From assembly GCA_002315935.1 (NCBI GenBank), contig DCII01000070.1:1-31151 (forward strand): a DNA stretch of 31,151 bases. Direction: 5' to 3'. Within the stretch, counting starts at the first letter, position 1. Each line of letters begins with the position of its first letter. Source of the stretch: Ruminococcaceae bacterium UBA1730 (GTDB lineage: Bacteria > Bacillota > Clostridia > Oscillospirales > Acutalibacteraceae). This document shows, one piece after another, positions 8,088-16,501 of this stretch. Made by a program: the position numbers and the translations under genes. The notes under the pieces were generated by a model. The model was not told the origin of the DNA. It was given only the letters and a program-made list of their open reading frames with translations, and did not search any database.

Positions 8088-9152
8088 ATGAGCAATGCAG
8101 TTAAAATAAAAGATGCAGTAAAATTATACGGAAAAAGCATGGTACTTAAGGGAGTATCTCTTGACATCAAAGAGGGTGAATTCTTCACTCTTCTCGGTCC
8201 CTCGGGTTGCGGAAAAAGCACGCTTCTTCGAATGATAGCAGGCTTCAATTCAATTGAAGGCGGCGAATTCTATTTCGGCGATACTCTTATCAACAGCGTT
8301 CCTGCACATAAGAGAGATATAGGTATGGTTTTTCAGAACTATGCAATATTTCCGCATATGACAGTTGAAGAAAATGTTGCTTACGGTCTGAAGGCACGCA
8401 AGGTTCCCAAAAAGGAGATTGAAGAGCGTGTGAAAACGGCACTGGAGCTTGTTCAGATTGAGAGATGGGCAAAAAGAAAACCGAATGAGCTTTCTGGCGG
8501 TCAGCAGCAGAGAGTTGCACTTGCAAGAGCGTTTGTTATCGAGCCTGCCGTTCTTCTCATGGATGAACCTCTGTCAAATCTTGATGCAAAGCTCCGTGTT
8601 CAGATGAGAACAATTATCAAGAAGCTTCAGCAGAGTCTCGGCATAACCACAATTTATGTTACCCATGACCAGGAGGAGGCTCTTGCGGTTTCGGACAGAA
8701 TTGCCGTTATGAATTCAGGCGAGATTATGCAGGTCGGAACCCCCGAAGAAATTTATTCGAAGCCGCAGAATCCGTTTGTTGCAAACTTTATCGGAGTAAG
8801 CAATTTCATTGACTGCGATGTTGATGAAAACGGAGTTTTAAATGTCAAAAACGAACTGAAGCTTGAAATTCCGATGAAGAAGAAATATGCGGGAAAAGCA
8901 ATTCTTTCAGCCAGACCCGAGCAGATTTCCTTCGGCGAAGGCGGAATGCCGGCGACTGTTAAATTTGCAACATACCTCGGAGACAGAACCGAATATGAGG
9001 TTGAGCTTTCAGACGGACAGAGCATCATTATGTCGGAATATGTCAAGGAAAACGGAAGCATCAAAAACGCCGGAGACAAGGTTTTTGTCAGCTTTGATGT
9101 TAATCGTGTGAGCCTGTATGAAAGCGAATCTCAGGAGGTACTTTCATGCTGA
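8088..9152 (+). CDS. ABC importer ATP-binding protein (PotA/FbpC-type)
   Basis: A 354-residue ATPase of the CUT1/MOI group that drives import. Walker A GPSGCGKST (37-45), Q-loop VFQNYAIFPH (81-90), signature LSGGQQQR (135-142), Walker B LLMDEP (156-161), D-loop SNLD, switch His in VTHDQEEA (191-198). The C-terminal 110 residues form a TOBE-type domain (LSARPEQISF and following). AAAGAGG precedes the ATG. Its last bases overlap the permease start at 9146, implying coupled translation. Confidence 0.93.
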   Translation: MSNAVKIKDAVKLYGKSMVLKGVSLDIKEGEFFTLLGPSGCGKSTLLRMIAGFNSIEGGEFYFGDTLINSVPAHKRDIGMVFQNYAIFPHMTVEENVAYGLKARKVPKKEIEERVKTALELVQIERWAKRKPNELSGGQQQRVALARAFVIEPAVLLMDEPLSNLDAKLRVQMRTIIKKLQQSLGITTIYVTHDQEEALAVSDRIAVMNSGEIMQVGTPEEIYSKPQNPFVANFIGVSNFIDCDVDENGVLNVKNELKLEIPMKKKYAGKAILSARPEQISFGEGGMPATVKFATYLGDRTEYEVELSDGQSIIMSEYVKENGSIKNAGDKVFVSFDVNRVSLYESESQEVLSC

Positions 9153-10813
9153 AAAAGAAACAGTCATCAACTCCGTTTTACATGGACTGCTGGTTCTGGG
9201 TAAAGCTGATTGTGTTTATAATCTTCGCACTTTTTCTCGTATGGCCTTTTTCGTCAATGATAACAAATGCGTTTGAAACAGGCAATGTGTCGGGCTTCAC
9301 GCTGGATAATTTCAGAAAATTTTTTGAAAAGAAATATTATTATTCCGCTCTTTGGAACAGCATAATAATTTCAATTGTTCCGACCTTGTTTTCCGTCATA
9401 ATCGGTGTGCCGATGGCATATTTCATGACGAGATTCAATGTTATCGGAAAGAAGCTCTGGCACGTAATAACAATTCTTTCGCTCATGAGCTCTCCGTTCC
9501 TCGGTGCGTATGCGTGGATTATGCTGTTCGGGCGTTCGGGAAGCATTACCGAATTCTTCGCAAATTACGGAATAACCATGCCGACAATTTACGGCTTCGG
9601 CGGAGTGAGCATAGTTCTTACTCTGAAGCTGTTCCCCTATGTTTATATGTATACCTCGGGAGCTATGGAGAGCATTGATGTTTCTCTTGAAGAAAATGCA
9701 GAAAACCTCGGAAGCGGCAAGCTCCGCAGATTCTTCACTATAACTCTGCCCGTTGTAACTCCCTCCGTCACCGCAGGTGCACTTGTTGTGTTCATGAGTG
9801 CACTCGCAGATTTCGGCACTCCCATGCTTTTGGGCGGTCAGGATTTCAGAACTCTGCCCGTGTTGATTTATAATGAATGGCTCGGTGAAATAGGCGGAAA
9901 CGGCAACCTCGCTTCCGCAATTTCGATAATAATTGTTCTGATTACTCTTCTCGTGCTTATAATCCAGAAAAATTTTGTTTCAAAAAAGAATTATATCATG
10001 TCTTCGATGCGTCCTCCGCAGGAAAAGAAGCTGAAGGGAATAAAGAGAATTCTTGTCACCATTCCCGTTGCAATTGTTTGCCTTGTTGCATTTCTGCCGC
10101 AGGTTGTTGTTATTGTCAGCTCATTTGAGAAGACAAATTATTCAAGCTTTATCGGCGGATTTACCTTTGATAACTATTCAAAGCTCGGCTCAAGGCTCTG
10201 GACCGCATTGCAGAATACATTCGTATTCTCAACGGTTGCGATGATATTCATAGTTCTAATCGGCGTTCTGATGTCTTATGTAATAGTCCGCAGGAAAGGA
10301 AAAACAGGCGGAATTCTTGACCTTCTGCTCATGGCTCCGTATGTTATTCCCGGCTCCGTTCTCGGACTTTGCTATATCGTTACATTCAATGTCAAGCCGC
10401 TTATTCTGACCGGTACGGGTACAATCATCATCATTTCTTATGTTATCCGTAAGCTTCCGTATACAGTCCGAAGTGCAAGTGCTTTTCTTCTTCAGACAGA
10501 CCCGTCGGTTGAGGAAGCGTCAATCAACCTCGGAGTTTCGCCGATTAAGTCCTTCGGCAAGATTACCGCAAGAATAATGCTTCCCGGAGTTTTTTCGGGT
10601 GCAATTCTTTCGTGGGTCACCTGCATTAACGAACTGAGCTGTTCGATTATGCTTTCCTCGGGCAAGAATAACACTCTGACCATTGCCGCATATACCGATA
10701 TAGTCAGAAATTCAATCGGCTCCGGTGCGGCACTGTCAACAATTCTGACGGTCACCAGTGCAGTTATTCTTCTTATCTGCCTTAAGGTCTCAAAGGGCAA
10801 AATTAAGGTTTAA
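9146..10813 (+). CDS. ABC importer permease, two membrane modules in one chain (FbpB-like)
   Basis: A 555-residue inner-membrane protein made of two binding-protein-dependent permease modules, as in FbpB/AfuB and some phosphonate permeases. Each half has about six hydrophobic segments and an EAA-type coupling loop: ENAENLGSGKLRRF with TLP near residues 183-202, and EEASINLGVSPIKSF with MLPG near residue 455. The single chain replaces a permease pair, so the three genes here make a complete importer. It starts seven bases before the ATPase stop. Confidence 0.9.
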   Translation: MLKKKQSSTPFYMDCWFWVKLIVFIIFALFLVWPFSSMITNAFETGNVSGFTLDNFRKFFEKKYYYSALWNSIIISIVPTLFSVIIGVPMAYFMTRFNVIGKKLWHVITILSLMSSPFLGAYAWIMLFGRSGSITEFFANYGITMPTIYGFGGVSIVLTLKLFPYVYMYTSGAMESIDVSLEENAENLGSGKLRRFFTITLPVVTPSVTAGALVVFMSALADFGTPMLLGGQDFRTLPVLIYNEWLGEIGGNGNLASAISIIIVLITLLVLIIQKNFVSKKNYIMSSMRPPQEKKLKGIKRILVTIPVAIVCLVAFLPQVVVIVSSFEKTNYSSFIGGFTFDNYSKLGSRLWTALQNTFVFSTVAMIFIVLIGVLMSYVIVRRKGKTGGILDLLLMAPYVIPGSVLGLCYIVTFNVKPLILTGTGTIIIISYVIRKLPYTVRSASAFLLQTDPSVEEASINLGVSPIKSFGKITARIMLPGVFSGAILSWVTCINELSCSIMLSSGKNNTLTIAAYTDIVRNSIGSGAALSTILTVTSAVILLICLKVSKGKIKV

Positions 10814-10822
10814 GTTATGAAC

Positions 10823-10865
10823 GCAAAAATCCGCCGCCTTTCTTCTGAAAGACAGCGGATTTTGC
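10823..10865. terminator. Bidirectional hairpin between permease and fucO
   Basis: GCAAAAATCCGC (10823-10834) pairs with GCGGATTTTGC (10855-10865), with an inner CTTTC/GAAAG helix. It lies between two convergent stop codons, and its A/T-rich outer stem can serve as the U-tract in both directions. Confidence 0.7.
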
Positions 10866-10875
10866 AATTTCTGAT

Positions 10876-12021
10876 TTACATGAGAGAACGATAGAGAGCT
10901 TCGATGTCTTCAACGGAGCAGTCTCTGGGGTTACCGGGACGGCAGGCATCTGCATAAGCATCAAGAGCGAGCTGATGAAGGTCTTCTTCTTTAACAACGC
11001 CCTTAAGCGATGTGACAATGCCAACATCCTGTGCAAGCTTATCAACTGCGTCAACAGCGGCCTTGCGGTATTCCTCCTGTGTCATATTGTCAACGCCTTC
11101 AACTCCCATTGCCTTTGCAATGTCACGGTATTTTTCGCCTGTGCAGGGAGCATTGAATGCCATAACGCAGGGGAGGAGAGTTGCACAAGCCTTTCCGTGC
11201 GGCATATCATAATAAGCCGAAAGAGTATGTGCCATGGAGTGGTCAACGCCGAGACCGACATTTGAGAAGCCCATGCCGGCGATATACTGACCGAGAGCCA
11301 TACCGTCTCTGCCTTCTTTTTCGTTTGCAACAGCACCTCTGAGGGAGCGAGCAATAATTTCGATTGCCTTGATGTGGAACATATCCGAAAGCTCCCATGC
11401 ACCCTTTGTGATGTAGCCTTCAATGGCGTGGGTGAGAGCATCCATGCCTGTTGCGGCGGTCAGACCCTTAGGCATTGATGCCATCATATCCGGGTCAACA
11501 ACGGCAACAATGGGAATATCGTGAACGTCAACGCAGACGAATTTACGCTTCTTTTCAACATCTGTGATAACATAGTTGATTGTAACCTCTGCCGCAGTAC
11601 CTGCTGTGGTGGGAACTGCAATGATGGGAACGCAGGGATTTTTTGTCGGAGCAACGCCCTCAAGCGAACGGACATCCTCAAATTCGGGATTTGTGATGAT
11701 AATTCCGATTGCCTTTGCGGTATCCATTGATGAACCGCCGCCGATTGCTACGATGCAGTCTGCACCGCTCTCCTTGAATGCTTTAACTCCGCTCTGAACA
11801 TTTTCAATTGTCGGATTTGCCTTAATATCCGAGAAAATGCTGTATGGAATACCGGCTTTGTCAAGAAGGTCTGTAACCTTTGCGGTGACGCCGAATTTAA
11901 TGAGATCTGCACCAGAAGCAACGAAAGCTTTTTTGAAGCCTCTTGCCTTGATTTCTTCAGCTACTGCAGAAATTGAACCTGCTCCGTGATAAGATGTTTC
12001 ATTTAAAACAAATTTGTTCAT
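10876..12021 (-). CDS. fucO: Lactaldehyde reductase / 1,2-propanediol oxidoreductase (iron-dependent group III ADH)
   Basis: Cytoplasmic iron-dependent alcohol dehydrogenase of 381 residues, very like E. coli FucO from end to end. It reduces lactaldehyde to 1,2-propanediol with NADH, the redox step of anaerobic fucose or rhamnose breakdown. Nucleotide binding is seen at AIGGGSSMDTAKAIG (92-106). The iron ligands line up with FucO Asp196, His200, His263 and His277 as Asp194, His198, His261 and His275. PTTAGTAAEVTINYVITD is a hallmark stretch of this subfamily. It has its own promoter and lies downstream of pduL, whose terminator separates the two. No fucose or rhamnose catabolic genes are in the window, so a general alcohol or aldehyde redox role remains possible. 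Confidence 0.88.
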   Translation of the reverse strand: MNKFVLNETSYHGAGSISAVAEEIKARGFKKAFVASGADLIKFGVTAKVTDLLDKAGIPYSIFSDIKANPTIENVQSGVKAFKESGADCIVAIGGGSSMDTAKAIGIIITNPEFEDVRSLEGVAPTKNPCVPIIAVPTTAGTAAEVTINYVITDVEKKRKFVCVDVHDIPIVAVVDPDMMASMPKGLTAATGMDALTHAIEGYITKGAWELSDMFHIKAIEIIARSLRGAVANEKEGRDGMALGQYIAGMGFSNVGLGVDHSMAHTLSAYYDMPHGKACATLLPCVMAFNAPCTGEKYRDIAKAMGVEGVDNMTQEEYRKAAVDAVDKLAQDVGIVTSLKGVVKEEDLHQLALDAYADACRPGNPRDCSVEDIEALYRSLM

Positions 12022-12043
12022 GTCGATTGCCCCTTAAAAATTA

Positions 12044-12094
12044 ATCACATTTCTGTGTTATACTTATTATATAATTTTTCGATATTCAAATCAA
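12044..12094 (-). promoter_or_regulatory. fucO promoter with a dyad near the transcript start
   Basis: Minus-strand TTGATT (12089-12094), 17-base spacer, perfect TATAAT (12066-12071). Immediately downstream, ATCACA and TGTGTT (12044-12059) form an imperfect dyad (one mismatch, 4-base spacer) over the expected start point. AAGGGG serves as the ribosome-binding site of fucO. Confidence 0.6.
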
Positions 12095-12137
12095 TAGAAT
12101 TTAGAAATAATTTACAAAAGATTAATTGTGATAACAT

Positions 12138-12170
12138 AATTAAAAAGAGCCGTGATTGCTCACAGCTCTT
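12138..12170 (-). terminator. Rho-independent terminator of the lipoprotein-pduL unit
   Basis: On the minus strand AAGAGC and GCTCTT close a stem with an inner GTGA/TCAC helix, followed at once by a run of T residues (plus-strand A-run 12142-12146). It separates pduL from fucO. Confidence 0.85.
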
Positions 12171-12178
12171 AATGCTTA

Positions 12179-12751
12179 TTAAAGGATTTCGCCCATCATA
12201 CCGGGAACTGCACTTGCTGCGTTTGATTCATCGGTATCAATGTGCATTGCCCATGCGTACTTGGGACTAACTCTGACAACAACATCATCAAAGATGAGCT
12301 TTCTGCCGTTCGAATCAATCTTGACCGAAACAATCTGCTTATCCTCGAGACCGAATTTCTCTGCATCCTCGGGAGTTGCATGGATGTGTCTTTTTGCTGC
12401 GATAACGCCGCATTCAAGCTCAACCTCACCCTTGGGGCCGACAAGCTTGCAGCTGCCGCTTCCTGCGATGTCGCCGCTCTCTCTTACGGGAGCGTCAACG
12501 CCGATTGAACGAGCATCTGTGAGTGAAAGCTCAACCTGGCATTCGGGGCGAACGGGTCCGAGAATTGAAACTGCGGGGAACTGGCTCTTTGAACCGACAA
12601 CAGCAACCTTTTCATTGCTTGCGAACTGACCGGGCTGTGAAAGGTCCTTCTTCTTTGTAAGCTCATAGCCCTCACCGAAGAGGATTTCGAGAGCTTCCTG
12701 TGTAACATGAACGTGTCTTGCGGATGTTTCAACGAGAACTTCTTTTTTCAT
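12179..12751 (-). CDS. pduL: Phosphate propanoyltransferase (PduL-type phosphotransacylase)
   Basis: A 190-residue enzyme that exchanges CoA and phosphate on propionyl- or acetyl-CoA, linking CoA esters to acyl phosphate and ATP production. The zinc ligands of the two PduL beta-barrel domains are visible: ARHVH with His13 and His15, KRHIH with His122 and His124, and His170 in WAMHIDTDE. The N-terminus begins directly with the catalytic domain, without the amphipathic targeting peptide of microcompartment versions, so this one is probably free in the cytoplasm. It lies 17 bases after the lipoprotein gene and is probably co-transcribed with it. The nearby FucO suggests propanediol/propionate or acetate metabolism, but other genes of that path are absent here. 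Confidence 0.9.
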   Translation of the reverse strand: MKKEVLVETSARHVHVTQEALEILFGEGYELTKKKDLSQPGQFASNEKVAVVGSKSQFPAVSILGPVRPECQVELSLTDARSIGVDAPVRESGDIAGSGSCKLVGPKGEVELECGVIAAKRHIHATPEDAEKFGLEDKQIVSVKIDSNGRKLIFDDVVVRVSPKYAWAMHIDTDESNAASAVPGMMGEIL

Positions 12752-12768
12752 TGCTTTATGCTCCTAAA

Positions 12769-13641
12769 TTAAAAATTGACTGTATAATCACTCTCGGTCG
12801 AGAACGGGATGATAACATCACTGTTGCCAAGAGGAATTTTCATTGTCCAATACATCAGATAATTTGCTGTTTTGATATTTCCTGTTGCGGCATCAACCTT
12901 AACGGTGATTGTGCTTGAGGGGAAGGCGATTGCAACCGTTCCTATGCTGAATACCTTTGCAACTGCCGAGGGAATATTATCTGCAACAGTTGAGGGAAGA
13001 ACAACATTGAATGCCTTGGGATTATGATATGAACCATGCTTGACATTTGCAAGGAAATCGTCTGATTTTGTTACGATTTTAATCGTATAAACGCCGTTGC
13101 TTTCGGTGCAGGTTGCACTTTTGACATCATCGGCAGTAAGCTTTGATGCCCAGCTTTCGTTTTCAACGGGGAAATTGGTGTTCTTTAAGCTCTGAGTGTT
13201 GAGAGCAAGATTTGTTTTGCTCTTATCTGCACCTGTATTGTTGCTGATAACAGTATCTGCAAGCGAATTGAACATCTTGGGAAGTCCGCTGACATTGCCG
13301 GCAGGAGCGTGCTTCATGTAGTTATATGTAATGCTCTTTGAATCTGCTTTGGCGGCATTGGCGGCCTTATTATAAAATTCGATAATCTCTTCTGTTGTTT
13401 CGGGAACCTTTGCAGCTGCCTGAGTTGTTTCTTCTGCTGATGTTGCTTCCTCTGAAACAGCTTCAGCTGATGTTTCTTCAATTGAAGTTTCTTCAACGGG
13501 AGCCGATGTTTCTTCGGGAGCGGCAGTGGTGTCTGCAACTGTCTGAGCAGGCTCTGTGGTTTCATCGTTCTTTGCACCGCAGGCGGCAAAGGAAAGAACA
13601 AGTGCCATTGCCATGAGGATGGCGATAATCTTTTTTGTCAT
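12769..13641 (-). CDS. Lipoprotein of unknown function with Thr/Glu-rich linker
   Basis: A 290-residue exported lipoprotein. The signal peptide ends in the lipobox SFAAC with Cys21. Residues about 26-80 are a low-complexity linker built of ETS/EETS-like units, which should hold the folded part away from the membrane. The rest (80-290) looks like a beta-rich domain with no motif I recognise. GGAGG precedes the ATG. It is followed by pduL 17 bases later, an odd pairing of a surface protein with a cytoplasmic enzyme that may reflect only shared transcription. Confidence 0.75.
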   Translation of the reverse strand: MTKKIIAILMAMALVLSFAACGAKNDETTEPAQTVADTTAAPEETSAPVEETSIEETSAEAVSEEATSAEETTQAAAKVPETTEEIIEFYNKAANAAKADSKSITYNYMKHAPAGNVSGLPKMFNSLADTVISNNTGADKSKTNLALNTQSLKNTNFPVENESWASKLTADDVKSATCTESNGVYTIKIVTKSDDFLANVKHGSYHNPKAFNVVLPSTVADNIPSAVAKVFSIGTVAIAFPSSTITVKVDAATGNIKTANYLMYWTMKIPLGNSDVIIPFSTESDYTVNF

Positions 13642-13662
13642 TGAGTTTTCCTCCTGAAATTA

Positions 13663-13691
13663 ATTATACCATATCGGAAAGATGCCAATAA
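13663..13691 (-). promoter_or_regulatory. Promoter of the lipoprotein-pduL unit
   Basis: Minus-strand TATAAT (13663-13668) preceded by TGG (extended -10), with a poor -35 TTATTG (13686-13691) 17 bases away. Two direct copies of ATATCGGA (13671-13678 and 13705-13712) flank the -35 and could be regulator half-sites. Confidence 0.5.
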
Positions 13692-13739
13692 AAGTATAGT
13701 ATAAATATCGGATAATTTCAAGTCCAATTGTAATTATTT

Positions 13740-14732
13740 TTATCCGACATAATAGAATGCGTCATCGGGAAGCTCTCCTCCGACCGATTCCGGATTCATA
13801 CTATAGAAAATTTCAAAGTCCGAAGCGGCAATTTTCTTCATTTTTTCGCCCGTTATGAATGCCAGATTGCTTCCGTTGATTCCGTATGCGGCTTCATCCA
13901 TTGTTCCGAAGAGCTTCGCTTCAATAACATAGTTGACCGACTGGGAAACCTCCTTGACATAATTGGTTGAAATTTCCGCAAATTCAAAGAATTCTGAAAT
14001 TATTTCCGGATTTTCCGCAATAAATTCCTTTCTCGCAATATAGCATCCCATAGCAATCTCATTTTCGCAGATCTTGTTCCATTCAGCCGTAAGGTCAATG
14101 ACCTTTTTCATTTTTTCGTTTTTCGTTGCAACATTTGTTGCAAAATATTCCGGCAGGATGCAGATTTCGGCTTTTCCCTCCGTTGCAAGGGCGGCAAGCT
14201 CCTCATGAGTGGACTTGAACTGAATATCAACATCCTTTTCGGGGTCAATTCCGTTTTTTTCAAGGATGTAATTTATTACATACTCCGGAGTTGAATTCTG
14301 ACCTGACGCATAAACCGTTTTGCCCTTGAGGTCTGCAATGCTCTTGATTGATTCATCGGAGGAAAGCACCTTGAGCACTCCGAGAGCACCGATTGCCAGC
14401 ATCTGAACTGCACCGTTTGTTTCCTTATAGAGATTTGCGGCAAGGCTGAGCGGAACAGCCGCAATATCAACATCACCTTTGGTAACAAGTGATGCAATTT
14501 CCTGAGGGTCGGCGTAGTATTCAACCTCATACGCATATGAACGGTCATCCTTGAATTTCCTGAGTGCAAGACCTGTCGGTCCGTTGAGAACGGCAACCTT
14601 TGTTTTGACTTCTCTTTCGTCTGAAACGGTTGTCTGTTCTTTATCCTCGGTCAATTCCTTTCCGCAGGATGCAAGATAAGCAAGCATCATAACGGCAAGA
14701 AGAAGAGCAATAAGCTTTTTAAAATTTTTCAT
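13740..14732 (-). CDS. Orphan NitT/TauT-like substrate-binding lipoprotein
   Basis: A 330-residue lipoprotein with lipobox LASC after a short signal peptide (MKNFKKLIALLLAVMMLAYL). The mature protein has the NMT1/SsuA-like pattern: LNGPTGLALRKF near the start, then DVDIAAVPLSLAANLY and LKGKTVYASGQNSTPEYV, typical of receptors for nitrate, sulfonates, thiamine precursors or related small molecules. No permease or ATPase of that family lies beside it, so its transporter must be elsewhere. In-frame codons extend upstream to 14837, but GGAGGT is placed for the ATG at 14732. An inverted repeat, CGGATAA (13709-13715) with TTATCCG (13740-13746), overlaps the stop codon and may act as a weak terminator. 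Confidence 0.82.
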   Translation of the reverse strand: MKNFKKLIALLLAVMMLAYLASCGKELTEDKEQTTVSDEREVKTKVAVLNGPTGLALRKFKDDRSYAYEVEYYADPQEIASLVTKGDVDIAAVPLSLAANLYKETNGAVQMLAIGALGVLKVLSSDESIKSIADLKGKTVYASGQNSTPEYVINYILEKNGIDPEKDVDIQFKSTHEELAALATEGKAEICILPEYFATNVATKNEKMKKVIDLTAEWNKICENEIAMGCYIARKEFIAENPEIISEFFEFAEISTNYVKEVSQSVNYVIEAKLFGTMDEAAYGINGSNLAFITGEKMKKIAASDFEIFYSMNPESVGGELPDDAFYYVG

Positions 14733-14751
14733 ATCAATTACCTCCGTATTT

Positions 14752-14779
14752 ATTATATCCAATGCTGTTGCATTGTCAA
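14752..14779 (-). promoter_or_regulatory. Perfect-consensus promoter with inverted repeat in its spacer
   Basis: Minus-strand TTGACA (14774-14779) and TATAAT (14752-14757) are both perfect, 16 bases apart. AATGC and GCATT (14761-14774) form an inverted repeat with a 4-base centre inside the spacer. The expected start point is near 14745, so the transcript would begin almost at the GGAGG ribosome-binding site. Confidence 0.75.
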
Positions 14780-14784
14780 GAAAT

Positions 14785-16338
14785 TCAGCAGCAGAAGATT
14801 TCATCCTCAAGATGCCTTGCCAACACATCAGCCGCAACCATTCTTTTCATGAAATATCTGTTTGAATGCTTATCTTTTTCGGTAAGCATACATCCCTCAT
14901 CGTCAATGCTGACCCTCATTGCAGGTGTCAGTCCATAGAACTTTCCTTCGCCCTCAGCCGCAAAATGAACGGCGGTCAGGTCCCAACTGCTTCTTTTATA
15001 CGGCTCCTTGCCGACATATAATTTATAGCAGTCATAGACGGGATTGTTTTCCTTCTCCTCTTCGAAGCCTGCAACAACATCTGCACCGATTTCAAAATCG
15101 GAGAAAATAATTGCGTTTCCGAATTTTTCGAGTACCGTCTTTGCGGCAGGAATATCGCTTTCGATATTGAATTCCTTTCCCTTCGGGAATTTGCCTGCCA
15201 TTGCAACAATTGCCTTGACCTTCGAGTTAAAAAGCTTCGGCTCCGCATCAAGAATTTTTGCAATATTTGAGAATGTGCCGACCGTTATAACGGTAACCGA
15301 ATTTTTATCCGCCTTCAACAGCAGATTTCTGTAAAAATCAACATCATCATCGGCTCTGCAGGCATCCTTCGCATCTGCAAAATATTTTTCGGTTACTGCC
15401 TTGTTGTATCTGTCGCCGTCGGGAAGAATTTTTTCGCCAATGTGCTGACCTACATATATTTCATTGCCGCCGATGGCTCTGATAACGCCGTTAGCATATT
15501 TATTTGAGGTACAGTTTGCGGCTCCGAGAATTCTGAAATTATATTTTTCGGCATATTTCAGAAGCAATGCCCATGCTCCGGCATCGTCGCAGTCCGGACC
15601 CATATCCGTGTCAAAAATAACGGCGTTTCCGCTTTCGCAGAGAGGGATGTAAACGGGAGCCTCCTCTTTCCTTGATTTGATTATGTATCTGATAATCCAC
15701 ACAATCAGCATAACGGCAATTAGAATTGCCGCAACGGGAATAATCGCCTTCATCGGGATATAATCATAAATTCCGTCTCCGAGCAGAGTAAAAAGTATAA
15801 CTCGAGGCATAATTCCGCCGAGAGAAACCAAAATATATGGCAGAAGCTTCATTCGGATTGCTCCGAGGAAAAGGCTCACGAGGTCAATCGGAAAAACGGG
15901 GAGAAATCTGACGGCAAAAATTGCGGAATTTTTACGGTTGCTCTGAAGTGAAAGGATTTTCGCTCCGTATTTGTTTCCTTCGAGCTTTCTTGTTACGAAA
16001 TCACCGCCGAGAATGATTCCCGCAAGATATGAAACAAAAATTTCAATAAGTATACCCGCAAGGTTTATGAATATGGCGGCAACGGGTTTAAACGCCATTC
16101 CGACTGCGATATAAACAAGCGATGCAGGCACAACAAAGGTTATGCCTTTTATGAGGTAAACGCCGAGTATTGTCAGAATTGCGGCAAGGGTACTGCTTGA
16201 CGCTTCGACCAATGCTCTGACATCTATATTCTGCAATTCCCTGAATTTCCATATTATCACCGCAATAATTGCCGCCGCTGCAATTATTCTTGCAAAAAGA
16301 CCGATTGCGTGTCTGTATCTCTGAAATTTCTTTTTCAT
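14785..16338 (-). CDS. Fusion of a TVP38/DedA-like membrane domain with a nucleoside hydrolase domain
   Basis: A 517-residue protein with two unrelated halves. Residues 1-220 hold about six hydrophobic segments and the VTT/SNARE-associated pattern of TVP38/TMEM64 and DedA-like proteins (FAVRFLPVFPIDLVSLFLGA at 141-160 and LGDGIYDYIP). After a charged junction (KSRKEEAP, 221-228), residues about 238-517 match inosine-uridine nucleoside hydrolases: FDTDMGPDCDDAGA at 242-255 supplies the calcium-binding aspartates, VITVGTFSNIAKIL (350-363) resembles the second motif, and FNIESDIPAAKTVL (390-403) the substrate loop. The His of the canonical late motif seems replaced by Trp in WDLTAV (452-457). 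One continuous frame links both halves. The hydrolase side would face the cytoplasm if the last helix ends inward. Substrate and reason for fusion are unknown. Confidence 0.82.
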   Translation of the reverse strand: MKKKFQRYRHAIGLFARIIAAAAIIAVIIWKFRELQNIDVRALVEASSSTLAAILTILGVYLIKGITFVVPASLVYIAVGMAFKPVAAIFINLAGILIEIFVSYLAGIILGGDFVTRKLEGNKYGAKILSLQSNRKNSAIFAVRFLPVFPIDLVSLFLGAIRMKLLPYILVSLGGIMPRVILFTLLGDGIYDYIPMKAIIPVAAILIAVMLIVWIIRYIIKSRKEEAPVYIPLCESGNAVIFDTDMGPDCDDAGAWALLLKYAEKYNFRILGAANCTSNKYANGVIRAIGGNEIYVGQHIGEKILPDGDRYNKAVTEKYFADAKDACRADDDVDFYRNLLLKADKNSVTVITVGTFSNIAKILDAEPKLFNSKVKAIVAMAGKFPKGKEFNIESDIPAAKTVLEKFGNAIIFSDFEIGADVVAGFEEEKENNPVYDCYKLYVGKEPYKRSSWDLTAVHFAAEGEGKFYGLTPAMRVSIDDEGCMLTEKDKHSNRYFMKRMVAADVLARHLEDEIFCC

Positions 16339-16373
16339 ACTCTATTTCTCCCGAAAACACATCTTCGGATATG

Positions 16374-16402
16374 ATGATACATTATAAATGTTAACATATC
16401 AA
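16374..16402 (-). promoter_or_regulatory. Promoter of the membrane-nucleoside hydrolase fusion gene
   Basis: Minus-strand TTGATA (16397-16402), 17-base spacer, TATCAT (16374-16379). It lies 36 bases before the ATG at 16338, which has GGAGAA as ribosome-binding site. Confidence 0.5.
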
Positions 16403-16431
16403 GAATTTTTACCCATTTTGTTAAAATTCAG

Positions 16432-16460
16432 TAGACACGAAACAAATTTTGTGATAGACT
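16432..16460 (+). promoter_or_regulatory. Candidate promoter of the radical SAM gene
   Basis: TAGACA (16432-16437), 17-base spacer, TAGACT (16455-16460). Both boxes are off consensus, but the spacing and distance to the start codon at 16502 are right. Confidence 0.35.
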
Positions 16461-16501
16461 GTTATCCGATATTCTGAAACACGGCGAAAGGAGGAGTGCA
16501 C

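Noticed and set aside
11082..11441. Minus-strand frame inside fucO in another frame
   Set aside because: Shadow of the well-conserved FucO reading frame.
13314..13616. Frames rich in Leu/Gln/Lys on both strands
   Set aside because: They read the low-complexity Thr/Glu linker of the lipoprotein in other frames.
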